Assembly: GCA_900540475.1 (NCBI GenBank)
Contig: UQGG01000003.1
Coordinates: 1 to 64,000 of the forward strand
From: an uncultured Robinsoniella sp.
GTDB lineage: Bacteria; Bacillota; Clostridia; Lachnospirales; Lachnospiraceae
Direction: 5' to 3'
Length of the DNA: 64,000 bases
A program made the position numbers and the translations under genes. The notes beneath the pieces were generated by a model. It saw only the letters and a program-made list of their open reading frames with translations, ran no database searches and was not told the origin of the DNA. Below, in pieces: positions 59,637 through 64,000 of the stretch (position 1 is the first letter of the stretch; each line of letters begins with the position of its first letter).

Positions 59637-61058
59637 TTAAAGCTGTTTCTGGTACCAGTACATACATTCCTGGACCCGGGCTCCATATTCTTGATTTGCC
59701 GCAGACAGATAGCTGAGGACACAATTGCGGATATGTTCAGGAGCGCTATACAATTCCGAAGCGATGTTGTCAACCAGGTGGTCACGGGCTTCCTGGCAGA
59801 GGGACAGATAGTGTTCTCCCGCCTGGGTGAAATTGTCTTCTTTCTCGATTTCGGAGCGCATTACGGTGCCGGAGATACATGCTCCGTTGCCGCTTGAGAC
59901 CATTTTGTCAGGAGACCATTTTTCTTCATGGTTTACAGGAATATCCCTGAAATCAGGACCAATTCTCCTGCGCTGTGCATCCCAGTAGACGAAGGAACGT
60001 CCCTGGAGCATTTTATCTGCAGAAAGCTGGATTCCATCAATCAGGTTAGCGGGAGAAAATGCCGCTTTTTCCACCTGCTGCTGATAATTATCCACATTGC
60101 GGTCTAAGGTGAGGCAGCCCACTCTTGTGAGGGGGAATTGCTCCTGATCCCAGACCTTCGTATCATCCAGAGGATCGAATGATAGGCTGCAGGCTTCATC
60201 CATGTTCATGAACTGGACACAGAGCTCATATTGGTAAGTCTCTCCCCCAGCCAGGGTATTGTACAATTCTTCACCGGCAATATTAGGATTTTCACCGGCA
60301 AGCTTTGCGGCTTCCTGCCGGGTTAAGGTACATTCCTGGCAGGAGGGTATCCAATGGTATTTTACATAGCGCCGTACCCCTTTTTCATTTTCCCAGACAT
60401 AAGTGTTCACGCCGTATGTGCGCATACAGCGAAAGCTTGCCAGCGTACCCAGATCCGAATACAGCAGAGTCACAAAATGAGCAGCCTCCGGAGTTTCCGC
60501 CACAAACTTCCAGAATGCCAGAGGATTTGGAAGATTGTTGGATGCGGAGGGGGATAGGGACTTGATGGCAGTGGGGAATTTCATGGCATCTCTTACCAGA
60601 AATACAGGAATATGGTTGCAGAGAAGGTCGAAGACACCGGAGTCAGTATAAAACTTGGTAGAAAATCCTCTTACATTTCTTGAAGTGTCAGGGGTTCCTT
60701 TTGTACTTACAGCAAAAGAAAACCGGGAGAAGGTATAGGTTACCTGACCGGGTCTCTGCAAAAAAGATGCCTTGGTATAAGGGCGCATAGACTGATAGGC
60801 AGTAAAGCAGCCAAATGCACCATAGCCTTTCGTATGTACAGCTCTTTCAATCATTTTTTCATGGACAAAGGTGTCAAGGGTCTCATGTAAAATCGTATCC
60901 TGTAAAAGTACCGGTCCGTCAGGACCAATCGTCTGGGAGTGCTGATCCGGGTTGTGATTCCGGCATTTCTCCGATGGTGAGCGGTAATCCTGCGTGCACT
61001 TGTTCTGACTCATATTGCAGCGGTTTGGCAAAGAACCATATTGATCGTGATGTGGCAT
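59637..61058 (-). CDS. kat: Monofunctional haem catalase
   Basis: A 473-residue haem catalase of the small-subunit type. The distal His (H75, in ERAVHTKG) and Asn (N148, in LLCNH) are present, as is the haem-ligating Tyr (Y358, with R354, in MLQGRSFVYWD). The channel motif usually reading RHM-G-GSHTY is altered (FRCMRTYGVNTY, residues 209-220). The N-terminal 35 residues hold three Cys, and more Cys occur throughout. It converts hydrogen peroxide to water and oxygen in the cytosol. AAGGAG precedes the start. Catalase is uncommon in strict anaerobes; it needs haem, which such bacteria often cannot make. Confidence 0.9.
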   Translation of the reverse strand: MPHHDQYGSLPNRCNMSQNKCTQDYRSPSEKCRNHNPDQHSQTIGPDGPVLLQDTILHETLDTFVHEKMIERAVHTKGYGAFGCFTAYQSMRPYTKASFLQRPGQVTYTFSRFSFAVSTKGTPDTSRNVRGFSTKFYTDSGVFDLLCNHIPVFLVRDAMKFPTAIKSLSPSASNNLPNPLAFWKFVAETPEAAHFVTLLYSDLGTLASFRCMRTYGVNTYVWENEKGVRRYVKYHWIPSCQECTLTRQEAAKLAGENPNIAGEELYNTLAGGETYQYELCVQFMNMDEACSLSFDPLDDTKVWDQEQFPLTRVGCLTLDRNVDNYQQQVEKAAFSPANLIDGIQLSADKMLQGRSFVYWDAQRRRIGPDFRDIPVNHEEKWSPDKMVSSGNGACISGTVMRSEIEKEDNFTQAGEHYLSLCQEARDHLVDNIASELYSAPEHIRNCVLSYLSAANQEYGARVQECMYWYQKQL

Positions 61059-61232
61059 GGGAAGTCTCCTTCTTAAAATATCGCTTTTTTATTATATGAA
61101 ATAAAATAGAATATGCAGCTTGTCTTTGAAAGGTATTTGAAAATTCTGACGGGAAGTATTGAAAAGCAGGAAGTCTCATTGTAAAATAAACGCATATGTT
61201 TAAAATATTTCATTTCAGGAAGGATAGAAAAA

Positions 61233-61598
61233 ATGCAATTAAAATTATTGGAACCAAGGTTCAGCATTTGCAAGCTTAAAACTGGGGAAAAGATCCCTTA
61301 TGAAGAAGAATTTGTATTTACAGGCAAAACAGATGAAGAACTTTCACTCGTCTGCCCGGAAAACAAGGCTCCCGATCAATTTTTGGAACGGGAAGACGGC
61401 TGGAGGGGATTTCGGATTGAAGGAATTCTGGATTTCTCCATGATCGGGGTGATTGCGAAGATCTCAAAGCTGCTGGCAGATCATGAAGTGGGAATTTTTG
61501 TAATCTCCACCTTTCATACTGACTATGTGTTTGTAAAAGAAGAAAATTGGGAAAAAACAGTTACACTGTTAAAAACAAATGGTTACGGAATCGGATAA
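61233..61598 (+). CDS. ACT domain protein
   Basis: A 121-residue protein. Residues about 1-60 form a first ACT-like fold half, and residues 62-121 contain the ACT_7 pattern GILDFSMIGVIAKISKLLADHEVGIFVISTFHTDYVFVKEE. Such CASTOR-like proteins bind amino acids, and their role in bacteria is unclear. AGGAAGGA precedes the start. It is divergent from catalase, with 174 bp between. A palindromic family A repeat follows at 61605-61661. Confidence 0.85.
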   Translation: MQLKLLEPRFSICKLKTGEKIPYEEEFVFTGKTDEELSLVCPENKAPDQFLEREDGWRGFRIEGILDFSMIGVIAKISKLLADHEVGIFVISTFHTDYVFVKEENWEKTVTLLKTNGYGIG

Positions 61599-61604
61599 AC
61601 TAAA

Positions 61605-61661
61605 GCGTGTTAGAAAAATATTTTCGGACAGATGGCTGGAATGAATTTTCAAACACGCCAT
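61605..61661. repeat. Repeat family A copy, palindromic form
   Basis: Inverted ends AGCGTGTTAGAAAAAT and ATTTTCAAACACGC enclose a CGGACAGATGGCTGGAAT centre. The minus strand reads GCGTGTTTGAAAATTCATTC, then CAGCCATCTGTCCG, very close to the copy at 43506-43580. A T run after it means it may also end transcription of the ACT gene. Confidence 0.7.
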
Positions 61662-61672
61662 TTTTTTGTTTT

Positions 61673-61713
61673 GTGACCTGGTCACGGAAAATTAATATCA
61701 GAACCCTTATAAT
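61673..61713 (+). promoter_or_regulatory. Crp/Fnr-type site and promoter of the sulfur fusion gene
   Basis: The perfect dyad GTGACC-T-GGTCAC (61673-61685) is centred at 61679. TATAAT lies at 61708-61713, with a poor -35 region (CGGAAA). Starting transcription about 7 bp after the -10 box puts the dyad centre near -41, the class II position for a Crp/Fnr activator. Confidence 0.55.
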
Positions 61714-61795
61714 AAGACTCAAGATAATGATGGTTTACCAATGAGATGCCGATAAGGCAGTAATCAAAAATGATCAGAATAGAGGTAATGATAAT

Positions 61796-64000
61796 ATGGG
61801 TAAAAAAACAGTGATAATCGGCGGGGTTGCTGGTGGGGCTACCACTGCTGCACGTCTTAGAAGACGAGACGAATCAATGGAAATTGTGGTATTTGAAAAA
61901 GGGGGCTATATTTCTTATGCAAACTGTGGTCTGCCTTACTATATCGGAGATGTGATCAAGAGCCGTGACGCACTGCTTTTACAGACTCCGCAGGGGATGA
62001 AAAAGAAATTTAATATTGATGTGCGCATTTACAGCGAAGTGATAAAGATTGATCCTGACCGTAAATGTGTTTTGGTTCGAAATCTGGAAACCAATGAAAC
62101 TTATGAAGAAACCTATGACGATCTGGTTATCGCAACGGGGTCATCCCCGCTGAAGCCGCCTATTAAGGGGATTGACGGGAAAGGGATTTATACGCTTTGG
62201 ACGGTGCCGGATACCGACGAAATCAAAGCGTTTGTAGCGGAAAAACATCCGAAAAGGGCAGTGATTATCGGAGGCGGATTCATCGGTCTTGAGATGGCGG
62301 AAAATTTGCATCAGGCTGGGGCAGAGGTTACGATTATCGAAATGCAGGATCAGGTTATGGCGCCCATTGACAAAGAAATGGCACAGCTGCTCCATGAAAA
62401 TATGCAAATGAACGGAGTGGAACTGATACTGGGTGACGGTGTCTCCTATTTTGAAGACCGCTTGGGAAGAACTGCAATTATACTGAACAGCAAAAAAGTA
62501 GTGACAGCTGATCTTGTGATTTTATCAATTGGAGTTCGCCCAAACAGCATGCTGGCTAAGGAAGCCGGGCTGCATTTAAATGAACGGGGCGGTATCGTGG
62601 TAGATGAAAATCTGAGGACTTCAGATCCCAATATCTACGCAGTAGGAGATGTCATTCAGGTGGAGAATTTTGTTCTGAAAAATCCTGCAATGATTCCTCT
62701 TGCCGGACCTGCAAACAAGCAGGCAAGAATCTGTGCAGATAACATAGCGGGAGATAAAAAAGAATATCATGGTTCCCAGGGAACCTCCGTGGCACAGGTA
62801 TTTGACCTGACTGTTGCGGCAGTGGGAGTAAATGAAAAGACCCTGAAGAAAATGGGCAGGGTAAAGGGAAGAGATTATGAAACCGTACTGATCAACCAGA
62901 AATCCCATGCCGGATACTATCCCGGTGCAACCCAGCTTACTTTAAAAATGCTGTTTGACATGGAAGGTATGATTTTAGGAGCCCAGATTATAGGTCAGGA
63001 CGGCGTCGACAAAAGAATTGATACACTGGCGGTTACCATGCGTTTACACGGTACGGTATTTGATTTGGAAGAATTGGAACTTTCTTATGCTCCACCTTAT
63101 TCCTCAGCGAAAGATCCGGTAAATATGCTTGGATTTACAGCCCATAATGTTCTGGACCATATGGTATCATTTCTGGAATGGGAGGAAATGGATCATTTAC
63201 AGGTACCAGGGCAGGATACACCTTATACAATTCTGGATGTGACAGAAGAGATGGAGCGCCTGGTATATCAGATTCCAGGATCTTACCACATACCCCTGGG
63301 GGAATTAAGAGAAAGAATGAGGGAACTGGATAAAAACAATATGATTATCGTATACTGCGCAATCGGTGTCCGGTCATACAATGGAGCCAGAATACTAATG
63401 CAAAATGGATTTAAAAATGTAAAAGTATTGTCAGGCGGTACCGGTTTCTATAAATCAATGCATTACCAGGACAGGGAAGAATGGGAGGATTCAGAAGGGA
63501 TGACAGAGAAAGAAGTGAAAGCAGCCCAGGCTCAGGCTAACACAGCGCAGGCTAACGCAGCACATGTTAACACAGCACAGGTAAATACAGAAACAGTACC
63601 GGCGCAAAAAGAAATGAAAATTCTGGACTGCTGCGGTCTTCAGTGCCCGGGTCCCATTATGAAGGTAAATGAAACACTGAGAGAAATGGAAGAGAACCAG
63701 GTTCTGCAGGTATCGGCAACGGATATGGGATTTGTCAGAGATATTGATGCCTGGTGCAAAAGAACAGGGAACACCATGGTGAATTCCGAACGCAAAGACA
63801 GAGAAAATATCGTCTATATTAAAAAGGGAACCAATGTGTGCCAGGGAAGTTCCCCGGAAAATGCAGTTACCCTTCCACAAGGCAAGACATTAATCGTATT
63901 CAGCGGGGATCTGGATAAAGTTCTGGCTTCCTTTATTATCGCAAACGGAGCGGCAGCAATGGGCAGGCCAGTCACCATGTTCTTTACCTTCTGGGGGCTG
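61796..64000 (+). CDS. CoA-disulfide reductase/rhodanese/TusA/DsrE fusion (partial)
   Basis: Runs off the window; 735 codons are visible. Order of domains: an FAD/NAD(P)H disulfide reductase (about 1-445) with GGVAGGATTAAR near residue 9, the active Cys C44 in YANCGLPYYIG, IGGGFIGLEMAE near residue 160 and an FAD-binding TSDPNIYAVGD near 280; a rhodanese domain (about 465-560) with active C521 in VYCAIGVRS; a repetitive linker (about 576-603); a TusA domain with C617 in CGLQCPGP; and the start of a DsrE-type domain from about residue 695. It probably handles CoA persulfide, sulfane sulfur and its transfer in the cytosol. No strong ribosome site was seen; AGAGGTAATG lies 7-16 bp before. Confidence 0.93.
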   Translation, partial: MGKKTVIIGGVAGGATTAARLRRRDESMEIVVFEKGGYISYANCGLPYYIGDVIKSRDALLLQTPQGMKKKFNIDVRIYSEVIKIDPDRKCVLVRNLETNETYEETYDDLVIATGSSPLKPPIKGIDGKGIYTLWTVPDTDEIKAFVAEKHPKRAVIIGGGFIGLEMAENLHQAGAEVTIIEMQDQVMAPIDKEMAQLLHENMQMNGVELILGDGVSYFEDRLGRTAIILNSKKVVTADLVILSIGVRPNSMLAKEAGLHLNERGGIVVDENLRTSDPNIYAVGDVIQVENFVLKNPAMIPLAGPANKQARICADNIAGDKKEYHGSQGTSVAQVFDLTVAAVGVNEKTLKKMGRVKGRDYETVLINQKSHAGYYPGATQLTLKMLFDMEGMILGAQIIGQDGVDKRIDTLAVTMRLHGTVFDLEELELSYAPPYSSAKDPVNMLGFTAHNVLDHMVSFLEWEEMDHLQVPGQDTPYTILDVTEEMERLVYQIPGSYHIPLGELRERMRELDKNNMIIVYCAIGVRSYNGARILMQNGFKNVKVLSGGTGFYKSMHYQDREEWEDSEGMTEKEVKAAQAQANTAQANAAHVNTAQVNTETVPAQKEMKILDCCGLQCPGPIMKVNETLREMEENQVLQVSATDMGFVRDIDAWCKRTGNTMVNSERKDRENIVYIKKGTNVCQGSSPENAVTLPQGKTLIVFSGDLDKVLASFIIANGAAAMGRPVTMFFTFWGL

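Noticed and set aside
1..64000. Prophage, integrated element, rRNA or tRNA genes
   Set aside because: No integrase, phage structural gene, tRNA-like fold or rRNA segment was seen on either strand.

Overview
The window looks like chromosomal DNA of a strictly anaerobic, fermentative gut Firmicute, most likely Lachnospiraceae (Clostridia). The reasons are moderate GC, strong AGGAGG-type ribosome binding sites, several paired YesM/YesN-type two-component systems, carbohydrate ABC transporters with lipoprotein binding proteins, a group B-like [FeFe] hydrogenase, and clostridial iron genes (several FeoA, FeoB, DUF2325, DUF3793, flavodoxin). No rRNA, tRNA, CRISPR array, prophage or intact insertion sequence was seen. 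The genus cannot be fixed from the sequence alone.

Layout. 1-533: a 259-nt imperfect palindrome, then a promoter with an operator. 534-1873: DUF2325, DUF3793 and flavodoxin. 1874-6487: an AraC regulator, a spacer with 22-bp tandem repeats, and a kduI-kduD-RpiB-like uronate operon. 6482-9794: a YesN/YesM two-component system on the minus strand. 9991-13975: HD hydrolase, MATE exporter and a BcsA-like glycosyltransferase. 14235-25594: a second two-component system with its own membrane-anchored solute-binding protein, an ABC sugar importer and a GH38 alpha-mannosidase. 25985-28263: a solitary AAA/PD-(D/E)XK protein and YqeY. 28526-34712: an iron block of feoA-feoA-feoB, two Cys-rich FeoB-associated proteins, an aldose-epimerase-like gene, a third feoA, a reduced Fur-like protein and a short DtxR-like repressor. 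34864-39670: hydrogenase and SNF2 helicase. 39925-44996: glgX, an SGNH hydrolase and an L,D-transpeptidase. 45304-50964: KtrB/KtrA potassium uptake, a MerR regulator, a YeiH-type transporter with a divergent LysR, and a methyltransferase. 51268-59167: a second sugar importer with a GH65-like enzyme, an AraC regulator and a GH4 alpha-galacturonidase. 59253-64000: DUF4491, catalase, an ACT protein and the start of a CoA-disulfide reductase/rhodanese/TusA/DsrE fusion that runs off the end.

The most interesting pattern is a 16-bp operator, GTTAG-N6-CTAAC, found seven times and only beside iron genes: before the DUF2325-DUF3793-flavodoxin operon, twice before feoA, before feoB, twice before the third feoA, and before the Fur-like gene. 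In two cases it covers the -10 box of a good promoter. This suggests one local iron regulon joining the flavodoxin operon at one end to the Feo cluster about 27 kb away. The two small metal regulators inside the block are the natural candidates to read it.

A second layer is made of palindromic repeats: two very long hairpins (21-279, 39671-39839), a family built on GCGTGTTTGAAAA termini, and a family ending in CGGGAATAAA. These fill most of the longer intergenic spaces.
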